In this document: positions 6,353 to 13,017 of the stretch, piece after piece
Layout: each line of letters begins with the position of its first letter
Position numbering within the stretch: position 1 is the stretch's first letter
Assembly (NCBI GenBank): GCA_021817645.1
Contig: JAKAGH010000051.1
Span: 1-13,022 of the forward strand
DNA: 13,022 bases
Source: Deltaproteobacteria bacterium
GTDB taxonomy: Bacteria > Desulfobacterota > Desulfobaccia > Desulfobaccales > 0-14-0-80-60-11
Reading direction: 5' to 3'
Position numbers and translations under genes: made by a program
Notes under the pieces: generated by a model
Databases searched by the model: none
Seen by the model: the letters and a program-made list of their open reading frames with translations, nothing else
What the model was told of the DNA's origin: nothing

Positions 6353-7315
6353 TTAGAGCGGCCGCCCGTAAATTTGCGAAAGGATTTCCCGGCCGCCCTG
6401 GTCCAGCAGGCGTTCCGCCAGGGTGCGCCCCAGGGAGCCGGCTTCTGCCGGAGCCCCGGTGATCTCGCCCCGGATGAGGTTCCGGCCCTCCAGGTCGCCG
6501 ATCAGGGCCTGAAAATGGAGAACGCCGTCCTGGAGCTGGCCCAGACCCGCCACCGGCACCACGCAGCCTCCCTCCAGGCGGGCCAGGAAAGCCCGCTCTG
6601 CTCTTACCGCGGTATGCGTCACCGGGTCATCCAGAAAGGTGAGCAGCTCCCGCACCCGGGCATCATCGGACCGGGTCTCCAGTCCCAGGGCCCCCTGGCT
6701 GATGGCGGGCAGCATCTCCTGGGCGGATAAAAACCCCTGGCTCAGATGGGATAAGCCCAGGCGGTTAAGCCCCGCGGCCGCAAGCACCAGGGCGTCCAGG
6801 CCCTGCTCCGCCATCTTCCGCAGCCGGGTGTCCACGTTGCCCCGGATGGGCACGATCTCCAGGTCGGGGCGCAGGTGAAGCATCTGCACGCGGCGGCGCA
6901 GGCTGCCGGTGCCCACGCGCCCCCCCGGGGGGACGGCGGATAAGGTGGGGTAATGGTGGGAGATGAACGCGTCCCGCCAGTCCTCCCGGGGCGGCACCGC
7001 GGCGATCACCAGGCCCTCGGGCACCAACGCAGGCATATCCTTCAAGCTGTGCACCGCCAGGTCCACCTGTCCGGAAAACAGAGCCTCTTCAATCTCCTTG
7101 ATGAACAGGCCCTTGCCGCCCACCTGGGCCAGGGGCACATCTTTCAGCTTGTCGCCGCTGGTCTTGATGATTACCAGCTCCACCGCCAGCCCGGGATGGT
7201 GCTCCTCTATCTGAGCCTTGACCCAGTTGGACTGGACCAGGGCCAGGGCGCTGCCCCGGGTGCCGATGCGGATAGGAGACGGTTTTCGGTTTTCGGTTTT
7301 CGGTTTTTTATTCAT
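6353..7315 (-). CDS. hemC: Hydroxymethylbilane synthase (porphobilinogen deaminase)
   Basis: HemC joins four porphobilinogen units into hydroxymethylbilane, the linear tetrapyrrole used for heme, siroheme and cobalamin. The protein has 320 residues. The conserved core begins at IRIGTRGSALALVQ (15-28); HSLKDMP (89-95) carries the catalytic aspartate D93; GTGSLRRR (136-142) and RGNVDTRL (158-165) supply the cofactor-binding arginines; EGGC (248-251) holds C251, which anchors the dipyrromethane cofactor. All expected residues are present, so it should be active. The first 13 residues (MNKKPKTENRKPS) are non-conserved and translated from a GGTTTTC tandem repeat. No Shine-Dalgarno precedes the ATG at 7315, an in-frame TGA lies just upstream, and no other canonical start lies before the conserved core. 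The gene stands alone here. Confidence 0.95.
   Translation of the reverse strand: MNKKPKTENRKPSPIRIGTRGSALALVQSNWVKAQIEEHHPGLAVELVIIKTSGDKLKDVPLAQVGGKGLFIKEIEEALFSGQVDLAVHSLKDMPALVPEGLVIAAVPPREDWRDAFISHHYPTLSAVPPGGRVGTGSLRRRVQMLHLRPDLEIVPIRGNVDTRLRKMAEQGLDALVLAAAGLNRLGLSHLSQGFLSAQEMLPAISQGALGLETRSDDARVRELLTFLDDPVTHTAVRAERAFLARLEGGCVVPVAGLGQLQDGVLHFQALIGDLEGRNLIRGEITGAPAEAGSLGRTLAERLLDQGGREILSQIYGRPL
7281..7308. repeat. Heptanucleotide tandem repeat (GGTTTTC)4 at the hemC start
   Basis: Three exact copies of GGTTTTC and a fourth GGTTTTT run without interruption. On the minus strand they read GAAAACC and encode most of residues 3-12 of HemC. Because the unit length is not a multiple of three, successive copies are read in different frames, giving the Lys/Pro/Asn/Glu-rich start. 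Confidence 0.85.
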
Positions 7316-7537
7316 GATAGTTGTTCATGAGCCTTGGCTCACCCGCAAATCTTGGAAAGGTCCCCCCTCCCCCCAGCCCTCTCCCCACGCAACTTGTCGG
7401 TGGGAGTATGGGCATCCTCTGGGCGGGGGGAGAGGGAGTAATCTCGGCATGCCTTGGCTTTTACTGGCCACTGGCCACTGGCCACTGGCAGCTTTTCAGG
7501 ACAGGGGGCAATTTTCCGTTACCCTCCGGTACGTAAC
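7316..7537. repeat. Repeat-rich spacer between the FmdB-like gene and hemC
   Basis: This 222-bp spacer has no gene. It contains a perfect hairpin tgagcc-tt-ggctca (7328-7341); a long inverted repeat whose arms ccctctccccacgc (7377-7390) and gcggggggagaggg (7423-7436) pair with one mismatch across 32 nt; and four tandem copies of ACTGGCC/ACTGGCA (7463-7490), a period-7 tract whose unit contains most of the palindrome TGGCCA. No clear promoter for hemC was identified among these. Confidence 0.7.
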
Positions 7538-7759
7538 TTAATGGCAGGTGCTGCAGGAACCGGAAGAACACCCGCCGCAGGCAGCGCCTTTGGGATTGGA
7601 GGTGGCGGTGAACTTGTAGCCCACCTTGGCGGAGCAGGCGCTCATCAGCTTTTCCACCTGTTTCTGGTGGCAGGAGGGGCACTCCACTTCGTCACTGCCA
7701 AAGACCAGCTTTTCAAATTCATTACCGCAAGCCTGACAACGAAACTCAAAAATAGGCAT
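7538..7759 (-). CDS. FmdB-type zinc ribbon protein
   Basis: This 73-residue protein is of the FmdB/CxxC_CxxC_SSSS family: small zinc-ribbon proteins of uncertain role, often called putative regulatory proteins. The N-terminus MPIFEFRCQACGNEFEKLV is characteristic. C8/C11 and C27/C30 form the zinc ribbon; the tail (60-73) adds C61, C64, C69 and C72 with small Gly/Ser spacers, as is common in the family. The ATG at 7759 is preceded on the minus strand by AGAGG with seven bases between, so the start is well supported. It follows the cyclophilin-like gene by 84 bp, most of it a palindromic repeat, so co-transcription is uncertain. Family identification is confident; the molecular role is unknown. 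Confidence 0.85.
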   Translation of the reverse strand: MPIFEFRCQACGNEFEKLVFGSDEVECPSCHQKQVEKLMSACSAKVGYKFTATSNPKGAACGGCSSGSCSTCH

Positions 7760-7785
7760 GGATCAACCTCTGAAAATTAATGTAG

Positions 7786-7802
7786 GGTGCGTCTCACGCA
7801 CC
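7786..7802. repeat. Palindromic repeat ggtgcgt-ctc-acgcacc
   Basis: A perfect 7-bp stem with a 3-nt loop lies in the 84-bp spacer between the cyclophilin-like and FmdB-like genes. Palindromes with a GTGCG...CGCACC core are common intergenic repeats in many bacteria, and a weaker relative lies at 3683-3699. On the minus strand no U-run follows, so it is not an obvious intrinsic terminator. Confidence 0.6.
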
Positions 7803-7843
7803 ATTTTTGGCTATCTTGGGAACCAATTAAGTACCATTTTACA

Positions 7844-8221
7844 CTATTTTTTCTCAAACCGCACGGTGGCCCCTTCCGTCACCAGTTTCAGGCAGCAGGG
7901 GTCGCCGAGGACGCGGCCCACCAGGTTCACGGCGCTGGCTGGGCGGATTTCCCCCGGGATGCTGGCCGGAGTGAGGCCGAAAAAGATGCAAAAAGCCTTG
8001 CCCGTGGGCCAATAGCCCAGGTCGCCGACGTTTACCACCACCGCCGCGGTGTCGTCCAGGTCCGCCACCACCTGGGGCACCGGGAAGTAGATTTCATCTC
8101 CCCAAAGATGGGCCGCGGCGGTGATGGGCAGGGCTGCGGCCAGGGCCTGGGCCGTGGGGGTGTCCGTTAAAAAACCTTCCAGGCGTTGGTCACCGGCGCT
8201 GATGACGATGTCAGTGGGCAT
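7844..8221 (-). CDS. Cyclophilin-like fold protein (TM1367/DUF369 type)
   Basis: This 125-residue protein is of the small cyclophilin-like family typified by Thermotoga TM1367. The fold resembles cyclophilin, but peptidyl-prolyl isomerase activity is not established for this group. Recognisable segments are LPITAAAHLWGDEIYFPVP (31-49), VNVGDLGYWPTGKAFCIFFG (63-82), and EIRPASAVNLVGRV (91-104). Length is as expected and it is probably cytoplasmic (no signal peptide). Its ATG lies inside the end of the DHS-like gene: the two overlap by 11 nt, with GGAGG from the upstream gene's last codons serving as ribosome site, so translation is likely coupled. It is therefore the third gene of the gmhA operon. 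Its cellular role is unknown. Confidence 0.85.
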   Translation of the reverse strand: MPTDIVISAGDQRLEGFLTDTPTAQALAAALPITAAAHLWGDEIYFPVPQVVADLDDTAAVVVNVGDLGYWPTGKAFCIFFGLTPASIPGEIRPASAVNLVGRVLGDPCCLKLVTEGATVRFEKK

Positions 8222-9170
8222 GGGGTCCCTCCAGTTCCTCCACCACCAGCGCGGCCAGCAGCGGAAAGAGCAATTCGTGGTGTCCGGTCAAGGCATAGCC
8301 CTGGCCCACTCCCGCGGTGGGCCGCCGCACCACGTTGGTCAGGGGGCGGTAATGCTGGACGAAATCCAGGTTGACGGTGGTCAGGGGCGCCACCTTATGA
8401 CCCAGGTTCCGGGCCAGGGTCACGGCCTTCAGGAAGACCTCGGGCATGATCACCGCGGAGCCCAGGTTGATATACATGCCGCCGGCCAGGCGGCTGACCA
8501 TGGCCGCAAAAACGCGAAAATCCAAATGGGTGGCCGCGCCCAGGGCCTCCGGGTCCACCGAGGGGTGCAGGTGGATGATATCCGTGCCCACGGCCACGTG
8601 CACCGTCAGCGGCACCTGCAATTCCGCGGCCGCAGCCAGGAGGCTCAGGTGCTTATAAGGGAAATCGGACTCCAGGAGGCGCCGGCCCACGGCCTCTCCC
8701 AGACCCAGGTTTTGTCCCGCGCCCCAGGAGATGGCGGCGTTGAGGAATTCTCCGGTCTCCTGGGCCATGCCAAACTGGCCGCACCCCAGGACCTGGTCCA
8801 CGTCTTCGGAGGTGCGCCCTACCATGGCGATTTCGGCGTCATGGACGATGCCCGCGCCGTTTAACGCCACGCCGGTGATCAGGCCCCGCCGCAACAAATC
8901 GATGATAATGGGACTCAGCCCCACCTTGAGCGGGTGGGCGCCCATGCCCAGGAGCACCTGATACTCTTCCCGGCGCGCCAGGGCCCAGGCCGCGGCCACC
9001 TCCCGCAGGGCCGTGCCCGCGAGAATACGAGGCAGCCGGTCCACAAACTCCCGGAGGCTGCCCCCGGCCTGCCAGGGCTGGGCAAAATCCTGGCGGCTGA
9101 CTTTGGAAGGCCGGTCTTTCAGACTATAGGTCTTGATGCCTGTCAGGTCCAGGGGGTTCAGTTTTTTCAT
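8211..9170 (-). CDS. Deoxyhypusine-synthase-like protein lacking the catalytic lysine segment
   Basis: This 319-residue protein shows the deoxyhypusine synthase (DHS) pattern. EYQVLLGMGAHPLKVGLSPIII (69-90) corresponds to the DHS 'FLG-TSN-ISSGLRD-I' stretch; GVALNGAGIVHDAEI (100-114) to its 'VTTAGG-EED' loop; INLGSAVIMPEVFL (234-247) to the 'LGGG' strand; and HHELLFPLLAALVVEEL (297-313) to the 'DASLVFPLL' end. The catalytic Trp-Gly-Lys motif expected shortly before that end is absent (about residues 275-296 read RPLTNVVRRPTAGVGQGYAL), so the DHS aminobutyl transfer is unlikely and some other NAD-fold role is inferred. The ATG at 9170 overlaps the gmhA TGA as ATGA; a longer frame to 9338 exists but runs back over gmhA and looks non-coding. 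It overlaps the cyclophilin-like gene by 11 nt. The alignment is by eye from memory. Confidence 0.7.
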   Translation of the reverse strand: MKKLNPLDLTGIKTYSLKDRPSKVSRQDFAQPWQAGGSLREFVDRLPRILAGTALREVAAAWALARREEYQVLLGMGAHPLKVGLSPIIIDLLRRGLITGVALNGAGIVHDAEIAMVGRTSEDVDQVLGCGQFGMAQETGEFLNAAISWGAGQNLGLGEAVGRRLLESDFPYKHLSLLAAAAELQVPLTVHVAVGTDIIHLHPSVDPEALGAATHLDFRVFAAMVSRLAGGMYINLGSAVIMPEVFLKAVTLARNLGHKVAPLTTVNLDFVQHYRPLTNVVRRPTAGVGQGYALTGHHELLFPLLAALVVEELEGPHAH

Positions 9171-9769
9171 GCGCCACTCTTGGGGGCGAATTGATCCGGG
9201 TACAATTGGAAGTCCACCAGATCGCAAAGTATATGGCCGATGGTGATGTGCACCTCCTGGACCCGGGGCGTGTTCCGGGAGCGGACAATCAAAGGAAGAT
9301 CCGCGGCCAACGCCACTTCCCCCCCGTCCCGGCCGCAAAGGGCCAGAGTTTTCAGACCCAACTCCCGAGCCGCCTGCAGCCCCCGGACCACATTGGGGGA
9401 GTTGCCGCTGGTGCTGATGCCCCAGGCCACGTCCCCGGCCCGGCCCAAGGCCCGGATTTGTTTGGCGAACACCTCATTAAAATCGTAATCATTGGCCACC
9501 GCGGTGAGAATGGAAGTGTCCGTGGTCAGGGCCTGGGCCGCCAGGGGCGGCCGCTCCACCTGGAAACGATTGACGAACTCCGCGGCCAGGTGTTGGGCAT
9601 CCGCGGCGCTGCCGCCGTTACCAAAGATAAACACCCGGCCTTGGGCCTGCAAGGCCCCGGCCAGCATCCGGGCCGCAGCCACCACCGCGGCCCCCTCCTC
9701 CTGTAAAAACTGCTGCTGCAGGCGGATGGTTTCCGCCACCGCGGTCTGCACCCGCGCCATCAGGGGCAT
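9167..9769 (-). CDS. gmhA: Sedoheptulose-7-phosphate isomerase, SIS domain
   Basis: GmhA converts D-sedoheptulose 7-phosphate to D-glycero-D-manno-heptose 7-phosphate, the first step in making ADP-heptose for the LPS inner core. The 200-residue protein is a single SIS domain of normal length. Key segments are FGNGGSAADAQHLAAEF (49-65), TTDTSILTAVAND (82-94), STSGNSPNV (119-127) and QEVHITIGHILCDLVD (171-186). H60, E64, Q171 and H179 match the spacing of the zinc ligands of E. coli GmhA (H61, E65, Q172, H180). The start at 9769 is preferred over an in-frame ATG at 9817 because AAGGAGGAG precedes it by six bases. It leads the operon with the DHS-like gene (4-nt ATGA overlap) and the cyclophilin-like gene. 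It implies a Gram-negative envelope with heptose-containing LPS. Confidence 0.92.
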   Translation of the reverse strand: MPLMARVQTAVAETIRLQQQFLQEEGAAVVAAARMLAGALQAQGRVFIFGNGGSAADAQHLAAEFVNRFQVERPPLAAQALTTDTSILTAVANDYDFNEVFAKQIRALGRAGDVAWGISTSGNSPNVVRGLQAARELGLKTLALCGRDGGEVALAADLPLIVRSRNTPRVQEVHITIGHILCDLVDFQLYPDQFAPKSGA

Positions 9770-9775
9770 AGTTTG

Positions 9776-9784
9776 CTCCTCCTT
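9776..9784 (-). promoter_or_regulatory. Strong ribosome binding site deciding the gmhA start
   Basis: On the minus strand AAGGAGGAG lies six bases before the ATG at 9769. This near-perfect Shine-Dalgarno selects that start over the upstream in-frame ATG at 9817, which lies in a variable, non-conserved stretch. Confidence 0.8.
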
Positions 9785-9812
9785 CAATTGGGACAGGGCC
9801 GGGAGATTAGTA

Positions 9813-9833
9813 AGCAATGAGCGGTGAGCAGTA
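9813..9833. repeat. Degenerate heptamer tract (GCAATGA/GCGGTGA/GCAGTAG)
   Basis: Three 7-base units in a row differ at two or three positions. They lie in the 133-bp gap between the GH57 stop (9903) and the gmhA start. A partly complementary stretch (tactgctgctcctcactc, about 9868-9885) follows, so this part of the RNA could fold back on itself. Nothing else was recognised in this gap. Confidence 0.45.
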
Positions 9834-9902
9834 GAAAACCTAGAAAGAAATTCCTTTTTTTACCACTTACTGCTGCTCCTCACTCGATCTGTCCCCCAAA
9901 AC

Positions 9903-12422
9903 TCAGGCAAGCAATTTCAAGTACCGCACCGGGCTAAACGAAAGAGCCTCCGCCAAGTCGATGAGCAACCGGGTGAGTGCCCTGGCTCTGGTGTCCGCCG
10001 CGGCTCGGGTTGCCAGCTTGGAAAAGCGTTCCTCCATCAGAGTGAAGAACCGGTTTTGGGCCTCGGTCAATTCCATAGTGATGGGAACCTGGCCCATCAA
10101 GCCCACGAATTGCTTCAGACTGGCAGCATTGGCAGTGGTAAAGTCCGCGGCCAGGTCCTGGAGATGGCGGTCTAAGATCTTTCCGAGAATCTGCGCCCCT
10201 CTTATTGATTCCAGTTTCAAGCCCAGGAGAGCTCCCTCCTGGACCAATTCCAGCAGTTCCTCGGCGATGCCGGCAGAACCGGGTTCTATCTCCAATTTTT
10301 TCAGGAGCTCCACCAACTGATGGTTGAGAGTAATTTCCCCGGCGGCCTGAAAGAGGCGGGGCAGGGGCAGCCCCTCTCCGGCCATGGCTTTTAGTAGAGG
10401 TGTGGCCTCCTCAAAGTTGTGGGCAATGACGGCCAGGGCTTCTTCCATATTATGGCGCAGCAGGTCCTGGAAGATTTCGTGTTTTTCCTCCAGGAACATA
10501 TCATGGAAGGAGTAATAGCGTTCTCCCAGACGCCGGGCCATGGAAGCAATCAGGTCTTCGGGGGTGGATTCCAGGACTTGAAAGAGTTCCTGTTTCAGGG
10601 TATGGAAATCTTGGAGAGCGGTGCTGGGCATGATCTGGGTGCGGTAGAGGTAGCTCCCCATAAAGACCGTAAAAAAGTTGAGAAGCTGGCTCTTAAAAGT
10701 AGTGCCGGAGGTCAGACGGAGCCGCCCCGCGCCCATGACCAAAGAGCCCTGCGCCTGTTCCTCCACCTCCAGGGTCTCCACCTGGAAGTGGTAGATATTG
10801 GTTGGGCACTGCCGTTCCCGTTCCTTGAGCCAGGAGATGGCCCATTGGTTCACCACCTTGGGGAAGTCCACCACCAGGGGTTTGATTTTTTGCAGATAAA
10901 GATCCCGGCCGCTGCCCGCGGCGGGGATGTTGCTCACGGCCCGCTCCAGGTGCTGCAGAAAAGGCGTCTCCAGGACCTCAGAGGTGAAATTCTGGCCCAG
11001 TTGCAGGGCCCGGGCCGCGTATTTCAGCACCTGGAGGGTCTCCAGGCCCGCCAGGTCGGCGAAGAACCAGCCGCAGCTGGTGTACATCAGCAGGGCGTGG
11101 CGCTGCATCTCCAGCAGCTTCAGGGCGGGGACCCAATCGCTCCGGTTCAGGCCCGCAGTTCCTTCCTGGGCAAAAAACCGGCTCAGGGTTTCGGGATTGC
11201 GTTCCAGGATCACCTGGATATAAGAGTTGCGGGCCTCCCAGGGGGCCCGGAAATATTTCTCTCCCTGCGACTCAAAGATTGCAGCCAGATGCTCATTTAA
11301 AAAATCGAAGGCCTCCCGCAGGGGCGCACGCCATCTCTGGTTCCAGTTGGGCTGGCCCCCGGTGGAGCAGCCGCAATCGGAGCGCCAGCGCTCCACTCCG
11401 TGGGCGCAGCTCCAGGAGCTGCCGGCCCCCGTGGGGCCCAGATAAAGTTCTACTTCCATCTGGGGCGGGGCCATCTCCAGGAACGCGGCATAATTGCAGA
11501 GCTGGAAATCTTTCTGGGGCAAGGCTTGGGTCAGGGCGTGGGCCAGGGCCAGTTCCCCGAATTTTTTATGGTGCCCGTAATTCTCGCCGTCAGTGGCTAC
11601 CTGCAGAATCTGGGGGCGAGCTGTGGCAGCGGAGAAGCCTTCCGCCAGGCGCGCGGCCAGGCGGTTGCTGTCCTGGAGGAGATCCCCGAAGCTGATGTCC
11701 GCAGCCACGGCGCCATTATAAAAAAAGATGTCGAGATACCGCCTCTTGGCAGGTTTGGCCTCTTCGTCCGGCAAGTAGCAGCGGTACGCCTGGGTGGTGT
11801 CCAGGGTATGGGCCTGCACCCGTTCCCAGGGACCGCCGGCCAAAGGCCGAACCCGCGCGGCCTGGAAAGGCGAAAGGATGACAAACTTCAGGCCGTGCTG
11901 CACCAGGGCTGCCAGGGTGGGGAGATTGACCGCGGTCTCCGGCAGCCACATGGACTCAGCCGTCCTTTGAAAGCGGTGGGAAAAGTCTTTGAGGCCCCAG
12001 ATAATCTGGGTCTCCCGATCCCGGGGGCTCGCCAGGGGCAGGATGACGTGGTTATATGCCTGGGCCAGGGCGTTGCCATGACCCAGCCGGGCCAGGCTGC
12101 GCCGGTCCGCCTCCAGGATCCGCTGGTAGGCCAGCGGGGCTTTGGCTGCCAGCCAGCTAAGAAGGGTGGGGCCAAAGTTGAAACTGATGAATTCGTAATT
12201 ATTGATAATATCTAAGATGCGATGCTGGCTGTCAAAGATACGGGCGCAGCTGTTGGGGGTATAACATTCATCATTGATGCGCGTATTCCAATCATGATAT
12301 GGATAGGCGCTGGTTTCCACCTCGATCTGCTCGATCCAGGGGTTTTCCCGGGGCGGCTGATAAAAATGGCCGTGGATGACCACAAAGCCCCGGGGGGTTA
12401 ACTTCGACGGTAAAAAGGACAT
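9903..12422 (-). CDS. Glycoside hydrolase family 57 protein with DUF3536 domain
   Basis: This large (839-residue) cytoplasmic protein has an N-terminal GH57 catalytic barrel and a long C-terminal, largely helical DUF3536 region (from about 400 on). GH57 enzymes cut or transfer alpha-glucans with retention; the substrate of the DUF3536 subgroup is not established, though glycogen or a related glucan is plausible. Motifs are HGHFYQPPRENPW (17-29), FNFGPTLL (81-88), MWLPE (158-162) with E162 as probable nucleophile, and TDGENYGHH (277-285) with D278 as probable acid/base. The segment GVERWRSDCGCSTG (342-355) is typical of this subgroup. The frame can begin at TTG 12479, ATG 12452 or ATG 12422. 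A promoter whose -10 overlaps 12452 makes 12422 the likely start, and conserved sequence begins soon after. rplU is divergent; gmhA follows 133 bp downstream. Confidence 0.9.
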   Translation of the reverse strand: MSFLPSKLTPRGFVVIHGHFYQPPRENPWIEQIEVETSAYPYHDWNTRINDECYTPNSCARIFDSQHRILDIINNYEFISFNFGPTLLSWLAAKAPLAYQRILEADRRSLARLGHGNALAQAYNHVILPLASPRDRETQIIWGLKDFSHRFQRTAESMWLPETAVNLPTLAALVQHGLKFVILSPFQAARVRPLAGGPWERVQAHTLDTTQAYRCYLPDEEAKPAKRRYLDIFFYNGAVAADISFGDLLQDSNRLAARLAEGFSAATARPQILQVATDGENYGHHKKFGELALAHALTQALPQKDFQLCNYAAFLEMAPPQMEVELYLGPTGAGSSWSCAHGVERWRSDCGCSTGGQPNWNQRWRAPLREAFDFLNEHLAAIFESQGEKYFRAPWEARNSYIQVILERNPETLSRFFAQEGTAGLNRSDWVPALKLLEMQRHALLMYTSCGWFFADLAGLETLQVLKYAARALQLGQNFTSEVLETPFLQHLERAVSNIPAAGSGRDLYLQKIKPLVVDFPKVVNQWAISWLKERERQCPTNIYHFQVETLEVEEQAQGSLVMGAGRLRLTSGTTFKSQLLNFFTVFMGSYLYRTQIMPSTALQDFHTLKQELFQVLESTPEDLIASMARRLGERYYSFHDMFLEEKHEIFQDLLRHNMEEALAVIAHNFEEATPLLKAMAGEGLPLPRLFQAAGEITLNHQLVELLKKLEIEPGSAGIAEELLELVQEGALLGLKLESIRGAQILGKILDRHLQDLAADFTTANAASLKQFVGLMGQVPITMELTEAQNRFFTLMEERFSKLATRAAADTRARALTRLLIDLAEALSFSPVRYLKLLA

Positions 12423-12450
12423 ATTTGGTTCCCGCTGGCAAATTTGAGAC

Positions 12451-12479
12451 ATCTTAATCCGGCCCGGGATTCCTGTCAA
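12451..12479 (-). promoter_or_regulatory. Sigma-70-like promoter for the GH57 gene
   Basis: On the minus strand, TTGACA (12474-12479) and TAAGAT (12451-12456) are 17 bp apart. Transcription would begin near 12444, which leaves only the ATG at 12422 as a usable start, with a leader of about 20 nt. The perfect -35 box makes this one of the two best promoters in the window. Confidence 0.6.
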
Positions 12480-12538
12480 TTACCGGCTTCTGCAGTTATC
12501 CCCGGCAGGAAAAATTAAGCGGGGAGCCTCCGGATACC

Positions 12539-12566
12539 TTGACAAGATCGGAAAACCAGATATTAT
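12539..12566 (+). promoter_or_regulatory. Strong sigma-70-like promoter for rplU
   Basis: TTGACA (12539-12544) and TATTAT (12561-12566) are separated by 16 bp and lie about 35 bp before the rplU start. This fits a highly expressed ribosomal protein gene. It is divergent from the GH57 promoter, with the two -35 boxes about 60 bp apart. Confidence 0.7.
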
Positions 12567-12600
12567 TAACTGTCTATCGGCATTTCAGCAGGAGGCTAAA

Positions 12601-12909
12601 GTGTACGCCATTATTCAAACCGGCGGCAAACAATATCGGGTCGCTCCCGGGGATATTCTCCGGGTGGAGCGTCTGCCCGGCGAGCGGGGCGCGGAAGTGG
12701 TTTTGGACCAGGTGCTGATGGTGGGCGGCGAGGAAGTCCGGGTCGGCACGCCTTTAGTGGATAACGCCAGCGTCAAGGGCCAGATATTGCGCCAGGGCCA
12801 GGGCAAAAAGATCCTGGTCTATAAAAAGAAGCGCCGCAAGAATTACCGGCGCAAGCAGGGGCACCGGCAACTCTATACGGCCCTGCAGATTCAGGAAATT
12901 CTTTTATAA
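12601..12909 (+). CDS. rplU: 50S ribosomal protein L21
   Basis: L21 is a primary component of the large ribosomal subunit and binds 23S rRNA. The 102-residue sequence has full family length (about 100-105). It opens with MYAIIQTGGKQYRVAPGD (1-18), the universal L21 start, and has the basic C-terminal signature KKKRRKNYRRKQGHRQ (74-89) followed by LYTALQIQEI. The start is GTG at 12601, with AGGAGG (12590-12595) five bases ahead, and a strong promoter sits just upstream. In most bacteria rpmA (L27) follows within a few tens of bases. Here at least 113 bases to the window end contain no L27 start, and instead hold a G-rich motif. Confidence 0.97.
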   Translation: MYAIIQTGGKQYRVAPGDILRVERLPGERGAEVVLDQVLMVGGEEVRVGTPLVDNASVKGQILRQGQGKKILVYKKKRRKNYRRKQGHRQLYTALQIQEILL

Positions 12910-12988
12910 AACAATCTTAAGGGAAGGTGGGAACACCAGCCCTCTTTCACCTTAAACACTCCTCCCTGCCCAGATATTAAAAATATAT

Positions 12989-13017
12989 GGGGTTGGGGAA
13001 GGGGGTTTGGGGGAGGG
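12989..13017 (+). other. G-quadruplex-forming motif downstream of rplU
   Basis: Five consecutive G-runs occur: GGGG (12989-12992), GGGG (12995-12998), GGGGG (13001-13005), GGGGG (13009-13013) and GGG (13015-13017), separated by loops of 2, 2, 3 and 1 bases. The first four runs meet a stringent G4 rule with four tetrads. It lies on the rplU transcript strand about 80 bases after the stop, just after an A/T-rich stretch. It could equally be part of a C-rich dispersed repeat read on the other strand. Confidence 0.6.

Noticed and set aside
7786..7802. Intrinsic terminator after the cyclophilin-like gene
   Set aside because: The stem is perfect but no U-run follows on the minus strand; it fits a dispersed palindromic repeat better.
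9171..9338. N-terminal extension of the DHS-like protein
   Set aside because: It overlaps the gmhA 3' end by about 170 bases and has Arg/Gly/Pro-rich non-coding character; the ATGA overlap at 9167-9170 gives a natural start.
9770..9817. 16-residue N-terminal extension of GmhA
   Set aside because: The strong AAGGAGGAG site lies inside it, directly before the ATG at 9769.
10419..11300. 293-codon plus-strand frame opposite GH57
   Set aside because: Antisense shadow with no family resemblance or ribosome site.
12924..12953. Terminator after rplU (aaggtg pairing with cacctt)
   Set aside because: Only a 6-bp stem with a long loop and no T-tract.
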